The notes: generated by a model not told the origin, from the sequence alone. DNA of 64,000 bases from JBCAXA01 sp038749025 (GCA_038749025.1 JBCDIL010000001.1:62001-126000), one strand, 5' to 3'. Counted from the first letter of the stretch, positions 31,218 to 40,750 are shown. A program made the numbers and translations.

Positions 31218-31988
31218 ATGCTGAAGATCTCTTTTTTCCTTCTCGCTTTAAGCCTCACGCTGCTAGGCGGAACCGTTGCCGCCCATCCGGACGATGAGTT
31301 TTGCTTCGATGGGGGAATGGACCCATCGCTGTGCAACGCATTGGCCGAACTCGACCGCATCGACATGGCGAAAACCACGTCTGCGACCCGACGGTTGGAA
31401 GCACGAACAGGCTGGGAGACATTTACAGAGTACACAACGATCGGGGTACGGCACATCGTGCCAGGCGGCACGGACCACCTACTCTTCCTTGCAGGTCTGG
31501 TGTTTGGCGCTTACGCGTGGCGATCGCTGGTATGGTTAATAACCGCGTTTACCGTGGCGCACGGCATCGCGCTCGCGGCGGTGGTGATCGGCGGTCTCGA
31601 TGCACCGTCACGCCCAATTGAGATAGCAATCGCCGCAACGATCGTCTGGATCGGCGTTGAGAACCTATTTAGCAAACCGCGCGTCGCGTGGCGCTATGGC
31701 TTAGTGTTCGCGTTCGGCCTCATTCATGGGCTCGGATTTGCTGGGTTTCTCACAGAGATTGGGTTACCGGTCACGCAACTACCAGCAGCGCTGCTCGGTT
31801 TTAATCTCGGTGTCGAGTTGGGGCAATTGCTGGTCGTGACCGTGACGCTGGCTGTCGCCATAGCGATCGCGAAAACGCTAACGCCCCAGTCGCGAAACCG
31901 ACTGGGGCGTTACGTCCGCTTCTTCGGTAGCAGTGCCGTCGCCATCATCGGGACGCTCTGGTTCGCGGAGCGTCTCCTCGCCACTTAG
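31218..31988 (+). CDS. HupE/UreJ-type membrane protein
   Basis: Start at the ATG of MLKISFFLLALSLTLLGG, a signal peptide ending near AAHP; an ATG 25 codons upstream is weaker. 256 residues. After a short periplasmic part (HPDDEFCFDGGMDPSLCNA), the HupE/UreJ_2 core begins: GVRHIVPGGTDHLLFLAGLVFG, then about six membrane helices with TVAHGIALAAV and HGLGFAGF, in which conserved His and Asp could handle a metal ion. Some members take up nickel or cobalt for enzymes. No hydrogenase or urease gene is seen here. A perfect 14-base-stem hairpin lies inside the coding region. Confidence 0.85.
   Translation: MLKISFFLLALSLTLLGGTVAAHPDDEFCFDGGMDPSLCNALAELDRIDMAKTTSATRRLEARTGWETFTEYTTIGVRHIVPGGTDHLLFLAGLVFGAYAWRSLVWLITAFTVAHGIALAAVVIGGLDAPSRPIEIAIAATIVWIGVENLFSKPRVAWRYGLVFAFGLIHGLGFAGFLTEIGLPVTQLPAALLGFNLGVELGQLLVVTVTLAVAIAIAKTLTPQSRNRLGRYVRFFGSSAVAIIGTLWFAERLLAT
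31879..31912. other. 14-base perfect hairpin inside the HupE-like gene
   Basis: TAACGCCCCAGTCG, loop CGAAAC, then CGACTGGGGCGTTA. The stem has no mismatch and is GC-rich in the middle. It encodes part of a hydrophilic loop between the last two helices. No T run follows. Confidence 0.85.
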
Positions 31989-31999
31989 GGTTGGGCGCC

Positions 32000-34183
32000 T
32001 TAGGTCGTGCTGTCTTCGTTTAGAAAACCACGGCCACGCAGCAGCGGCTCGATACTCGGGTCACGACCGCGGAATAGTCGGTACAACTCGTCGGCTTCGC
32101 GCAGACCACCGCTTTGGTAAACCCATTTCTTGAGCCGAGCGGCCGTCTCGGTATCGAAAATATCCTCCGCTTCCAAGAAGGCATCGAAGCCGTCGGCGTC
32201 GAGGATTTCAGACCACAGATACACGTAGTAGCCCGCCGAGTAGCCGCTCGCGAAGATGTGATTGAAATACGAGGTGCGATAGCGCGGCTCGATCTCATCG
32301 ATCAAACCGTACTCCGCCAGAACATCGCGCTCGAACGCACGCGGGTCGTCAATCGCGTCGATTTCCGCCTCGCTTAGCATGTGCCAGCGCAGATCCAAGA
32401 GCGACGCCGCGATGTATTCGGTGGTCGAGAAACCCTGGTTGAACTGTGCAGCCGCGAGCATTTTCTCAACCAATGCGTCAGAAATTACCTCACCGGTGTC
32501 GTGATGGCGCGCGTACATGTCGAGCATCTCCGGTTGCGATGCCCAGTGTTCGAGCATCTGTGCCGGGAACTCCGTGTAATCGCGGGGGCCATCGACGCCA
32601 GAGAATGCTTCGTACGGAATGTTCGTCATGATGCCGTGCAAAGCGTGACCAAACTCGTGGAAGAACGTCTCAACCTCGGAGAAACCCAGCAAGGTCGGCT
32701 GACCGTCTGACGGCGTCGTAAGGTTCAAATTGAACACAACCAGCGGTCGTACATTGTTGCCGCCGATATTTGAGGCCCCACGGTACGAGCTCATCCACGC
32801 ACCACCGCGCTTACTATCGCGAGCGTACATATCGAGGAACAGGATACCAAGATGACTGCCGTCATCGTCCGCGACATCGAAAGCCGTCACCGTTGGATGC
32901 CAAACCGGGACGTCGGTAGGCTCGAATGTCAAACCGAACAGACGATTGGCCATTGTAAAGGCGCCGTCGCGTACGGCATCGAGCTCAAAGTATGGGCGCA
33001 ACGTGTTTTCGTCTAAGCCGTACCGATCGAGGCGTACTTTCTCTGCGTAATGCCACCAATCTTGTCCGGCGATGTCGATGCTATCGCCGGCGAGCTCTTG
33101 CATTGCATCGCGCTCGCGCTCAGCGGTCGCTATGCCTGGCTCCCAGACACGGCGTAGGAACGACTCGGCCGCTTCCGGTGTTTTCGCCATCCGCGTCTCA
33201 AGCTGGTAGTGCGCATGCGTTTCGTAGCCCATCAACTTGGCACGGCGCGCGCGCAGCTTGGCGATCTGTTTGGCGAGTGCGTAATTGTCTTTCTCCTCGC
33301 CAGCGGCGCGGGTCCGGTACGCATCAAACAACTGCCGGCGAAGCTCGCGGTTCGTTGATTCGGTCATGAACGTCTCGAACTGCGAACGGTTTAACCCGAC
33401 AAACCAAGCGTTCTCGTCAGCGTCCCACAACGACGCCTTGAACCCATCGCTTAGGCCTGCCAGATCTGCCTCATCGGTGATGCGTAGCTTGAACTCTTTA
33501 GTGGCCGCCAACAGATTTTGACCGAAGCTGGTGCTGAGACTTGAGAGCTCTGCATTGATATCAGCAACCTGGTCGCGAACCTCGGGTGTTAGCGCCGCGC
33601 CAGCGCGGACGAACTGTCGGTGGGTGAGCTCGAGTAGTCGTGCATCGTATTCGTCGAGGCCCAAACTATCGCGCTCGGCGTAGACAGCTTTGACGCGTGT
33701 GAACAACGCAGGATCGAGTACGATAGCCGTATTCTCCCGCGTGACCATTGGGTAGATTTCCGCTTGCAGCGCGTTGAGCTTATCGTTGGTATCGGTGTTT
33801 GTGATGTTGCCGAACACACTCAAGACTTTGCTCAAGGTGCCACCTGCCTTCTCCAGCGCGACAATCGTGTTCTCGAACGTCGGCGCAGCGTCCTGCTTGA
33901 CGATCTCGGCGATCTCTGTCCGTAGTTCAAGTATCCCTTGCTTAACAGCAGGCAAGTAATGATCGTCTTCGATCACCTTGAAAGGCGGAACGCCGTAGGG
34001 CGTATCCCACGTCTTCAACAACGGGTTATCAGCGATTTCTTCACTGGATACAGTGATTTCATCGCTTACGCTATCAGCGCCAGCAGCAGCCATGTCGGTG
34101 GTGGCTTCCTCGTCGGTCGAGCGTTCGCACGCGGCGATCGCTAGCCCCAGCGCCACAACGGCGAGGCTCTTCCATAGTTTCAT
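32000..34183 (-). CDS. M3-family metallopeptidase, lipoprotein
   Basis: Start at the ATG of MKLWKSLAVVALGLAIAAC, where IAAC is a lipobox giving a Cys19 lipid anchor; longer starts are less likely. 727 residues. The M3 (peptidyl-dipeptidase Dcp / oligopeptidase A) zinc motif is HEFGH in FFHEFGHALHGI, with the downstream Glu in the same domain, and flanking family blocks (QNPLLKTWDTPYGVPPF-like start, SGLDEYDARLLELTHR, GYSAGYYVYLWSEILDADGF). It trims dipeptides from peptide C-termini, probably in the periplasm because of the anchor. It converges on the HupE-like gene with 11 bases between the stops. Confidence 0.93.
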   Translation of the reverse strand: MKLWKSLAVVALGLAIAACERSTDEEATTDMAAAGADSVSDEITVSSEEIADNPLLKTWDTPYGVPPFKVIEDDHYLPAVKQGILELRTEIAEIVKQDAAPTFENTIVALEKAGGTLSKVLSVFGNITNTDTNDKLNALQAEIYPMVTRENTAIVLDPALFTRVKAVYAERDSLGLDEYDARLLELTHRQFVRAGAALTPEVRDQVADINAELSSLSTSFGQNLLAATKEFKLRITDEADLAGLSDGFKASLWDADENAWFVGLNRSQFETFMTESTNRELRRQLFDAYRTRAAGEEKDNYALAKQIAKLRARRAKLMGYETHAHYQLETRMAKTPEAAESFLRRVWEPGIATAERERDAMQELAGDSIDIAGQDWWHYAEKVRLDRYGLDENTLRPYFELDAVRDGAFTMANRLFGLTFEPTDVPVWHPTVTAFDVADDDGSHLGILFLDMYARDSKRGGAWMSSYRGASNIGGNNVRPLVVFNLNLTTPSDGQPTLLGFSEVETFFHEFGHALHGIMTNIPYEAFSGVDGPRDYTEFPAQMLEHWASQPEMLDMYARHHDTGEVISDALVEKMLAAAQFNQGFSTTEYIAASLLDLRWHMLSEAEIDAIDDPRAFERDVLAEYGLIDEIEPRYRTSYFNHIFASGYSAGYYVYLWSEILDADGFDAFLEAEDIFDTETAARLKKWVYQSGGLREADELYRLFRGRDPSIEPLLRGRGFLNEDSTT

Positions 34184-34278
34184 TGTCTCGTCCCCTAGAC
34201 GAATAGGCGGTCGGCTCAAGCCCTAGTCGGTAGTACCATAAGGTCCGGCGTCGCCGCGAAAGTTCCGCATAATAAGCC

Positions 34279-35454
34279 ATGTCAGGCGCCAAGTGCCTGC
34301 CTAGATATAAAGTGACGAAGCGAAAAACCGCATTATTGACGTTGGGCCGGCTCCCGAAAGGCCTGGATATCGCCCGGGCTCTCGACCGGGCCGGCTGGCG
34401 CGTTATTGTGGCTGAGCCCTGCCGGTGGCACCTAACGGCCGTGTCACGGGCTGTCGCCGAGTCGATTGCTGTGCCGTCGCCCGTCGATGACCGTGACGGC
34501 TATGACATGGCAATGCTGGGCATCGTGAGGTCCCATGATGTATCACTCATTGTGCCGGTCTCCGAAGAATGCCTGTATGTCGCTGCCCTCGCCGAGCGCC
34601 TGCCGGCGGGCGTGCGCATCTTGTCGATGCCGTTGGCCGTCGTCGACGCGCTGCATGACAAGTTCCTGTTCGCCAGACGTTGCGAGACCTTGGGGCTCGC
34701 GGTCCCGGAGACCGTCCGTCTCGACCAGGCCGGTACAAAAGCGCTGCTCGGCCAAGGCGCCGTCGTTATCAAAGGACGTAACTCATGCTCGGGCACCGGT
34801 CTTGAGTTTGTCGCAGCGGGTAGCACACCGCCGCACCGGCTATACCCGGCCGACTGGGTTGCACAACAGCAAGTCGACGGCGAGCTTGTGTCGACCTACT
34901 CCATTGCGCATAACGGCACTGTCGCGACGACCGTAACGTATCGTGGCACCGTTATGTCCGGGACGGTCGCCGTAAGTTTCGAGCGAATCGACAGTCCGGT
35001 CGCGGTTGCAACATGGATCGAGAGGTTCGTTGCTGCGACCGACTACAGCGGCCAAATCTCGTTCGATTTCATCATCGATTCCGCCGATAAACCGTGGGCG
35101 ATCGAGTGCAATCCGCGCGCGACCAGCGGCGTTCACTTTATCCGCGAGGATCGGCTGGCCGATATACTGCTTAACCCTGACGCCGGTACCGCCGACGTGC
35201 TGCGACCGCAGCGCCACCTCATGCAGTTCTACCCGTGCCTTACCGAGTTACAGCGTTTGATGTTTAAACCGGGCTTCGTCGAGGTTTGGCGAGCGTTTCG
35301 CGATGCCAAGGACGCGTCATTTAAGTGGCGCGATCCGTTACCGCTCTGGACGCTACCGATCACGGCGGCGCGGATCATGCGCTTAGCACTCTTTTCCGGT
35401 AAGAGTTTCGGGGAAGCGGCAACGTTCGATATCGAGTGGCAAGGATCGGCGTGA
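34279..35454 (+). CDS. ATP-grasp enzyme ahead of a carotenoid P450
   Basis: A 391-residue protein with a carbamoyl-phosphate-synthase-like ATP-grasp domain. The N-terminal lobe (TALLTLGRLPKGLDIARALDRAGWRVIVAEP) is a Rossmann-like preATP-grasp domain; the ATP-binding lobe holds QGAVVIKGRNSCSGTGLEFV, QQQVDGELVSTYSI and the metal site FDFIIDSADKPWAIECNPRATSG (Glu and Asn). ATP-grasp enzymes ligate an amine or thiol to a carboxylate or phosphorylate one. It overlaps the P450 gene through a GTGA junction, and that overlaps a CrtD-like gene. Its substrate is unknown. A GTG at 34312 is an alternative start. Confidence 0.83.
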   Translation: MSGAKCLPRYKVTKRKTALLTLGRLPKGLDIARALDRAGWRVIVAEPCRWHLTAVSRAVAESIAVPSPVDDRDGYDMAMLGIVRSHDVSLIVPVSEECLYVAALAERLPAGVRILSMPLAVVDALHDKFLFARRCETLGLAVPETVRLDQAGTKALLGQGAVVIKGRNSCSGTGLEFVAAGSTPPHRLYPADWVAQQQVDGELVSTYSIAHNGTVATTVTYRGTVMSGTVAVSFERIDSPVAVATWIERFVAATDYSGQISFDFIIDSADKPWAIECNPRATSGVHFIREDRLADILLNPDAGTADVLRPQRHLMQFYPCLTELQRLMFKPGFVEVWRAFRDAKDASFKWRDPLPLWTLPITAARIMRLALFSGKSFGEAATFDIEWQGSA

Positions 35455-36827
35455 GCGAACGGCCATTGTATCGACCGCCGGCGCCGCGACCGATGGCACC
35501 ACTACCCTCGCTAGTGCGGGTTATGGCCGAGGGTAACGGCAACCTGTTGTCATTGGTTCCAGCAGCCGCTTACTCGAAGCGTGTTACGCCACTCGGTTAC
35601 TCGCGCCGTTCGATCATCCTCGTTAATGACCCCGAGGCGGTTCGAGAAGTCATGACCGATCCGCTCGGCATTTACCCGAAAAACGATTTGTTTGTTGGCG
35701 CACTGGAACCGTTGGTCGGTGATTCGATCTTCGTTAGCCACGGCGATACGTGGCGCCGGCAACGCGCGATGATCGACCCGGCATTCTCGCAATTGCGGAT
35801 TCGTCAGGCGTTTCCGGCGATGGCGGCCGCTGTCGATGCCTGCGAGGCTCGTCTTGATGCGATCGCAGAACGTGGCGAGACGATTTCGCTCGATGTTTTG
35901 ATGAGTCAGCTAACGGCCGATGTCATCTGCCGGACAATTTTCAGCCAACCACTCGATAGCGACACCGCGCAGCGCGTGTTCTACCTGTTTAGCCAATTCG
36001 AACGGTCCGTGGCGAGCGTCAATCTGTTCCAGTTAATTTTCGCGAAACCGTGGTCGGACGTGCGCCAGCCAGCCGCTGTCCTCGCTGCCTGTGAGGAGAT
36101 CCGCGCCTTGATCGGCGAGATGCTCGATCCCCGCTTAGCCGCCGACGACGATGCGCCAGACGATATCGTCACCGCCGTCATTCGCGCCAAAGACCCGGAT
36201 ACAGGGGAGCGCTTTACACGCGAACAACTGATCGATCAAATCGGTGTCTTCTTTCTCGCCGGACACGAGACGACAGCTAGCGGTCTGACCTGGGCGTTCT
36301 ACATCTTGTCGCAACAGCCGCAGACGCTCGTCGCACTGCGTGACGAAGTGGCCACTTGTGGCGCGCACATTGACTTTGAAACCGTTAAGCAACTGAACTT
36401 CGTACGCGCCGTGTTTCGCGAAGCGCTCCGGTTGTACCCGCCGATCACGTTCATACCGCGCGTCGCGGCCGAAACGACGACTATCGCCGGTAAACGCATT
36501 AAGCGCGGGGCAATGATTATGGTGTCGCCATGGACCACGCATCGTAACGCCTTGCAATGGCGTGACCCGGATCGATTTGATCCGACGCGCTTTTTGCCCG
36601 ATGCAGCGGTCGATGATCGCCCCAACACATTCTTGTCGTTCGGTCTCGGCCCGCGGGTCTGCATCGGCGCCGCGTTTGCAACAATCGAAAGCGGTTTAAT
36701 CCTGTCGCGGCTAGCGTCGCGGTACGACTTTGTGCCGGTTGAACCGGCGACGGTGTGGCCCGTAGCACGGCTGACAACGCGGCCGGCCAAAGAAATCGTC
36801 TGCCACGTTAAACGGCGCGCGCAATGA
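35451..36827 (+). CDS. Cytochrome P450
   Basis: Start set at the GTG overlapping the ATP-grasp stop (GTGA); a GTG five codons earlier is open too. 458 residues with all P450 hallmarks: I-helix AGHETT (270-275), K-helix ExxR in FREALRLYPP, and the haem loop FLSFGLGPRVCIGAAF with Cys404 as the iron ligand. It resembles fatty acid, terpene or carotenoid hydroxylases (such as CYP175-like enzymes), without a fused reductase, so it needs a ferredoxin or similar partner. Position between an ATP-grasp gene and a CrtD-like desaturase gene, in one overlapping operon, suggests that it oxidises a carotenoid. The reaction is inference. Confidence 0.93.
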   Translation: MSERPLYRPPAPRPMAPLPSLVRVMAEGNGNLLSLVPAAAYSKRVTPLGYSRRSIILVNDPEAVREVMTDPLGIYPKNDLFVGALEPLVGDSIFVSHGDTWRRQRAMIDPAFSQLRIRQAFPAMAAAVDACEARLDAIAERGETISLDVLMSQLTADVICRTIFSQPLDSDTAQRVFYLFSQFERSVASVNLFQLIFAKPWSDVRQPAAVLAACEEIRALIGEMLDPRLAADDDAPDDIVTAVIRAKDPDTGERFTREQLIDQIGVFFLAGHETTASGLTWAFYILSQQPQTLVALRDEVATCGAHIDFETVKQLNFVRAVFREALRLYPPITFIPRVAAETTTIAGKRIKRGAMIMVSPWTTHRNALQWRDPDRFDPTRFLPDAAVDDRPNTFLSFGLGPRVCIGAAFATIESGLILSRLASRYDFVPVEPATVWPVARLTTRPAKEIVCHVKRRAQ

Positions 36828-38296
36828 GCGGACAACGTGCGATTGTTGTCGGCGCGGGGATGGGTGGACTCGCCGCCGCCGCCGAGCTAGCAGCGACCGG
36901 TTGGCACGTCACGCAGTTCGAGCGCCATGCGGTACCGGGCGGCAAGATGCGTGAGGTCGATGTCGCTGGACGGTCGATCGATTCCGGTCCGACAGTTTTT
37001 ACGATGCGCTGGGTGTTCGATGCGTTATTCGCTGCCTGTGGCAAAGAGCTAGCGGACTATGTCGACATTCGCGCCGCCGACGACTTAGCCCGGCACTCAT
37101 GGCACGACGGTTCGCGGCTCGATCTATTCGCCGATACCGAACGCTCCGTTGCCGCGATCGAAGCGTTTAGCGACGCGGCGAACGCGGCGGCGTACCGACA
37201 GTTTGTCGCCGACTCCGGTCGAATCTTCGACACACTGGATGCGCCGTTTATGCGGGCCTCTCGACCGAGCATGCTGGAGTTGTCTCTGCGGGTCGGATTA
37301 CTCCGCACCGGTGACATGCTCGCCACGAAGCCCTTCATTTCGTTGTGGCGGGAATTGGGCCGACGCTTCAGCGATCCACGATTGCAACAATTGTTTGGCC
37401 GCTACGCGACGTATTGCGGCTCGTCGCCGTTCGCAGCACCGGCGACCTTGATGCTAATTGCCGAGGCCGAACGTCGTGGCGTCTGGTATGTCGATGGCGG
37501 CATGCAACGGTTTGCCGAGAGTCTGGGGCGGCTCGGACGAGAACTCGGGGTCGAGCAACACTTCGGAACCGGGGTCAGCGAAATCCTGACCGCCGACGGC
37601 CGCGTCAGCGGTGTTATCGACGACACGGGAGCGGTCCACAGTAGCGCGGTTGTTATCTATGCCGGTGATACCGATGCACTCGCCGATGGCCTCCTTGGCG
37701 CTGGACCGCGATTGGCCGTACGCCGTCGCGCGCCTAACGAGCGCAGCCTATCGGCGATCACACTGAGTCTGCTCGGCAATGTCTCCGGTTGGGAACTTGG
37801 CCACCATACCGTCTTGTTTGGCGATAACTACCCGGAAGAGTTTGCGGCGATCTTCGACCGCGGTGAGCTACCGGCTGTGCCAACTTTGTATTTGTGCGCT
37901 CAGGACAGGGAATCCGACCCAAGCGCGGCGCCGCACGAGGAACGCTTGTTCGTTTTGATGAACGCTCCGGCGACCGAGCTAGACGACGACAGCTTGGATC
38001 GCGCGCGGCAACGTATCGACGCGCAACTAACGGCACACGGCTTAACGGTTACCGGTAGTGCAGCAAACACGGTGATGACGAGTCCGAATGAGTTCGGGCG
38101 ACGCTTTGCAGGCAGTCACGGCTCGCTTTACGGGCGGGTAACGCACGGCTGGTTGGGTTCGTTCCAACGAAGCGGCTCGGCTAGCCGGGTACCGGGTCTT
38201 TATCTCGCTGGCGGCAGCGTTCATCCCGGTGCCGGTATACCGATGGCGGCACAGTCAGGGCGACTGGCGGCCGCCGCCGTTCAAGAACGGGCTTAG
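36824..38296 (+). CDS. crtD: CrtD-like carotenoid desaturase (FAD)
   Basis: A 490-residue CrtI-family FAD protein; its ATG overlaps the P450 stop (ATGA). The FAD-binding start IVVGAGMGGLAAAAELAATG is followed by PGGKMREV, SGPTVFTMRWVFDALFAACG and the FGRYATYCGSSPFAAPATLML segment that I know from hydroxyneurosporene/methoxyneurosporene desaturase CrtD; the C-terminal LYLAGGSVHPGAGIPMAAQSGRLAA is general for the superfamily. CrtD introduces the 3,4 double bond in the spirilloxanthin/spheroidene route. No crtC or crtF gene is in the window, so whether this is the classical route is unclear. The gene converges on crtI. Confidence 0.8.
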   Translation: MSGQRAIVVGAGMGGLAAAAELAATGWHVTQFERHAVPGGKMREVDVAGRSIDSGPTVFTMRWVFDALFAACGKELADYVDIRAADDLARHSWHDGSRLDLFADTERSVAAIEAFSDAANAAAYRQFVADSGRIFDTLDAPFMRASRPSMLELSLRVGLLRTGDMLATKPFISLWRELGRRFSDPRLQQLFGRYATYCGSSPFAAPATLMLIAEAERRGVWYVDGGMQRFAESLGRLGRELGVEQHFGTGVSEILTADGRVSGVIDDTGAVHSSAVVIYAGDTDALADGLLGAGPRLAVRRRAPNERSLSAITLSLLGNVSGWELGHHTVLFGDNYPEEFAAIFDRGELPAVPTLYLCAQDRESDPSAAPHEERLFVLMNAPATELDDDSLDRARQRIDAQLTAHGLTVTGSAANTVMTSPNEFGRRFAGSHGSLYGRVTHGWLGSFQRSGSASRVPGLYLAGGSVHPGAGIPMAAQSGRLAAAAVQERA

Positions 38297-38347
38297 GTAA
38301 TTCGCTTTGCTCGCTCGCGAGTGGGCGCGGCTATTCCGGCGACGGCA

Positions 38348-39868
38348 CTAGCCAGCCGCCGGTGCAAACGAAGCGCCGCCGTGGGCCGGGTCCGGCACAA
38401 CGGTATCAAGCACCTTAGCCGACGAGATAACACCCGGCATGCCGGCTCCGGGATGGGTGCCCGCCCCGACCAGGTACAGCCCCGGCAACTCTTCACTGCG
38501 GTTGTGCGGGCGGAACCAGGCCGTTTGCCAGAGCACCGGTTCGAAGCTAAAAGCTGCGCCTTTGACGGACGACAGACGCTCCTGAAAATCCTGAGGCGTC
38601 AGCAGTTGCGACGTTACTATGTTCTCGGACAACCCAGGTAGCACCGTTGCTTCTAAACTCTTGGCAATCGCCTGCCGGTAAGGCTCCGCAGCCGTTGCCC
38701 AGTCGATGCCGCTGACCTGATTGGGTACTGGCGATAGCACGTAGAACGCGTCGCAGCCGTCCGGCGCCATCGACGGATCGGTCGCGGTGGGCCGATGCAG
38801 GTAGAGCGAAAAATCGTCGGCCAGTTTCTTGTGATTGAAAATATCGGCGAGCAACCCTTGGTAGCGCGGCCCCAGAAGAATCATGTGGTGTGGGACGTCG
38901 GGGTACAAACGACGCGTACCGAAGTACCAAACGAACAAGCTCATCGAATAGCGCGACTTATTCAGTCGTCGGTCGGTCCAGCGTGAGCGGTGTTCAGCCG
39001 GAACAAGATAGCGGTACGTCGAAGCCGAATCGGCGTTCGACACGACGATGTCGGCGCGCTGCTCAGACCCCGATTGAAGCCGCACGCCAGCCGCACGTCC
39101 ATTCTCGACGAGCACCTCATCAACCGGACTCGATAAGTGTACGCGCCCGCCCATGCGCTCGATCAAGCTCACCATGCCGGCAACGATTTGATTGGTCCCA
39201 CCCATCGCGTAGTGCACACCATGGCTGCGTTCCAAATGTGCGATCAGGGCATAAACGGCCGTGGCTGTCATCGGGTTTCCACCGATGAGAAGCGGATGGA
39301 AACTGAAAATCATCCGCAAGCGCGGGTGCTTGATATACCGGCTGACCATCCCGTAGACCGACCGATAGAACTGTGTTCGGATGAGGTCGGGGATCGTCTT
39401 CGCCATCGACCACAGTGTGTCGAACGATTCATACAGCAGTTGATCGAAGCCGACGCGATAGAGCTCCGCGCTGGCCTCCAAAAACCGTTGGTAGCCCTCG
39501 TAATCGTCCGGATTGAACTTACTGATCTCGCGGCGCATGTGATCATCGTCGCCGGAGTAGTCGAACGTCTCGCCATCATGGAAACGAATCGTGTAGTAAG
39601 GGTTGATGGCGCGCAGCTCGACGTCATCGGCGAGCTTGCGCCCTGCCAGCTCCCACAGCTCCTCGAGCAAAAATGGCGCTGTCACGATGGTCGGGCCGGC
39701 ATCGAACGTAAAGCCGTCTTGGCGATAGGCGTAGGCGCGGCCGCCTGGTCCATCGAGCTTTTCAAAGACGTCGACGTTGTAGCCGCGTGCCGCGAGACGA
39801 ATGCCGGCGGCCAACCCCCCCAAACCGGCGCCAATGACGACCGCTTTGCTACCGCGTTGTTCGCTCAT
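38348..39868 (-). CDS. crtI: Phytoene desaturase
   Basis: A 506-residue FAD-dependent phytoene desaturase. Seen: FAD motif VVIGAGLGGLAAGIRLAARGYNVDVFEK, GPGGRAYAYRQDGFTFDAGPTIVTAP, HPRLRMIFSFHPLLIGGNP, HYAMGGTNQIVAGMVSLIERMGG and the signature LYLVGAGTHPGAGMPGVISSAKVL near the end. It converts phytoene to lycopene or neurosporene at the inner membrane, giving pigments that fold with LH2. The gene is divergent from a membrane-protein gene and convergent with the P450/CrtD operon. The upstream 118 bases hold a GTCAA-T-TTGAC element. Start is the ATG of MSEQRGSK. Confidence 0.95.
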   Translation of the reverse strand: MSEQRGSKAVVIGAGLGGLAAGIRLAARGYNVDVFEKLDGPGGRAYAYRQDGFTFDAGPTIVTAPFLLEELWELAGRKLADDVELRAINPYYTIRFHDGETFDYSGDDDHMRREISKFNPDDYEGYQRFLEASAELYRVGFDQLLYESFDTLWSMAKTIPDLIRTQFYRSVYGMVSRYIKHPRLRMIFSFHPLLIGGNPMTATAVYALIAHLERSHGVHYAMGGTNQIVAGMVSLIERMGGRVHLSSPVDEVLVENGRAAGVRLQSGSEQRADIVVSNADSASTYRYLVPAEHRSRWTDRRLNKSRYSMSLFVWYFGTRRLYPDVPHHMILLGPRYQGLLADIFNHKKLADDFSLYLHRPTATDPSMAPDGCDAFYVLSPVPNQVSGIDWATAAEPYRQAIAKSLEATVLPGLSENIVTSQLLTPQDFQERLSSVKGAAFSFEPVLWQTAWFRPHNRSEELPGLYLVGAGTHPGAGMPGVISSAKVLDTVVPDPAHGGASFAPAAG

Positions 39869-39913
39869 ACCCTCGCCCTAGCTCATGGTAAGCTTAGGAT
39901 AACACTGCTAACT

Positions 39914-39924
39914 GTCAATTTGAC
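39914..39924. promoter_or_regulatory. GTCAA-N-TTGAC palindrome upstream of crtI
   Basis: GTCAATTTGAC, an inverted repeat with one central base, in the 118-base divergent region between crtI and a membrane-protein gene. On the minus strand it contributes a TTGACA -35 towards crtI. The half site resembles the TGTCA-type elements of photosynthesis regulators, but one copy is weak evidence. Confidence 0.35.
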
Positions 39925-39986
39925 GGTACGCGGTGCCGGTAGACGGTTCGTAACTTCGACGCCAGTTGGGCTGTGGTGAGAGTGCG

Positions 39987-40727
39987 ATGGTAGTGCTGCT
40001 TTTCAAAACGCTGGTCTACGCCCACGTCGTTACCGGGACGGTCGGGCTGATTACCCTGTGGGTACCCATCGCCGCTCGCAAAGGCACGCGCCGCCATGTC
40101 GACTGGGGCAAGGTTTTTTACTGGTCGTTGCTCGCGACCGGGACGATCGCGGTCGGTATCAGCACCGTTACGCTGGCAGCACCACTCGAAACTCATCCAT
40201 TCTGGGATGACGCGGCCATGGTGCGCGGCGTGTTTGGCTGGATGATGCTCTACCTCGCTGTGTTGACTATCAACCTCACGCACTACGGCCGGTTATGCGT
40301 ACAAAACAAACGCCAACATGCAGCGAATCGCACGTTCTGGAATTTCGCCGGTCAAGCAGCAATGTTTGCGGCCGCCGTTAACTGCGCCATACAGGGTCTG
40401 CTGCTCGAGCAGTACTTACTGGTTGGCATGTCATCGATCGGCATCGTTGCCGGCGTATTGAACACGCATTTCATCGTGCGCGAGTCGCCGCCGCTGAACG
40501 AATGGTTGATTCAACACAGCCGAGGTTTGGTTGGTGCTGGCATTTCCGTCTACACGGCATTCCTCGCGTTCGGCGCTGTCAATCTGCTGCCGGCGTTCGC
40601 GTTTAACCCGATCTTATGGGCCACACCGTGTACGCTCGGCATCGCTTATCTGTTGTACCACCAGGTCAAGATCATGCTAGCGCGGCGGCCGAAAAACCCC
40701 GTCTCCGGCGCCGGCGTCACGACCTAA
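39987..40727 (+). CDS. Polytopic membrane protein divergent from crtI
   Basis: I start at the ATG of MVVLLFKTLVYAHVVTG; a TTG 21 bases earlier is also open. 246 residues with about seven hydrophobic helices and conserved-looking His residues (AHVVTG in helix 1, RRHVDWGK in the loop, ETHPFW, LTHYG). The layout resembles DUF2306-like membrane proteins, but I cannot name a family with confidence. No function can be assigned. The promoter region is shared with crtI, which makes expression with pigment genes possible. Confidence 0.72.
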   Translation: MVVLLFKTLVYAHVVTGTVGLITLWVPIAARKGTRRHVDWGKVFYWSLLATGTIAVGISTVTLAAPLETHPFWDDAAMVRGVFGWMMLYLAVLTINLTHYGRLCVQNKRQHAANRTFWNFAGQAAMFAAAVNCAIQGLLLEQYLLVGMSSIGIVAGVLNTHFIVRESPPLNEWLIQHSRGLVGAGISVYTAFLAFGAVNLLPAFAFNPILWATPCTLGIAYLLYHQVKIMLARRPKNPVSGAGVTT

Positions 40728-40750
40728 GGCGATAAGCTAGCGGCCATACG

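Noticed and set aside
39137..39979. 280-codon antisense frame opposite crtI
   Set aside because: Shadow of crtI; CrtI motifs on the minus strand are unmistakable.
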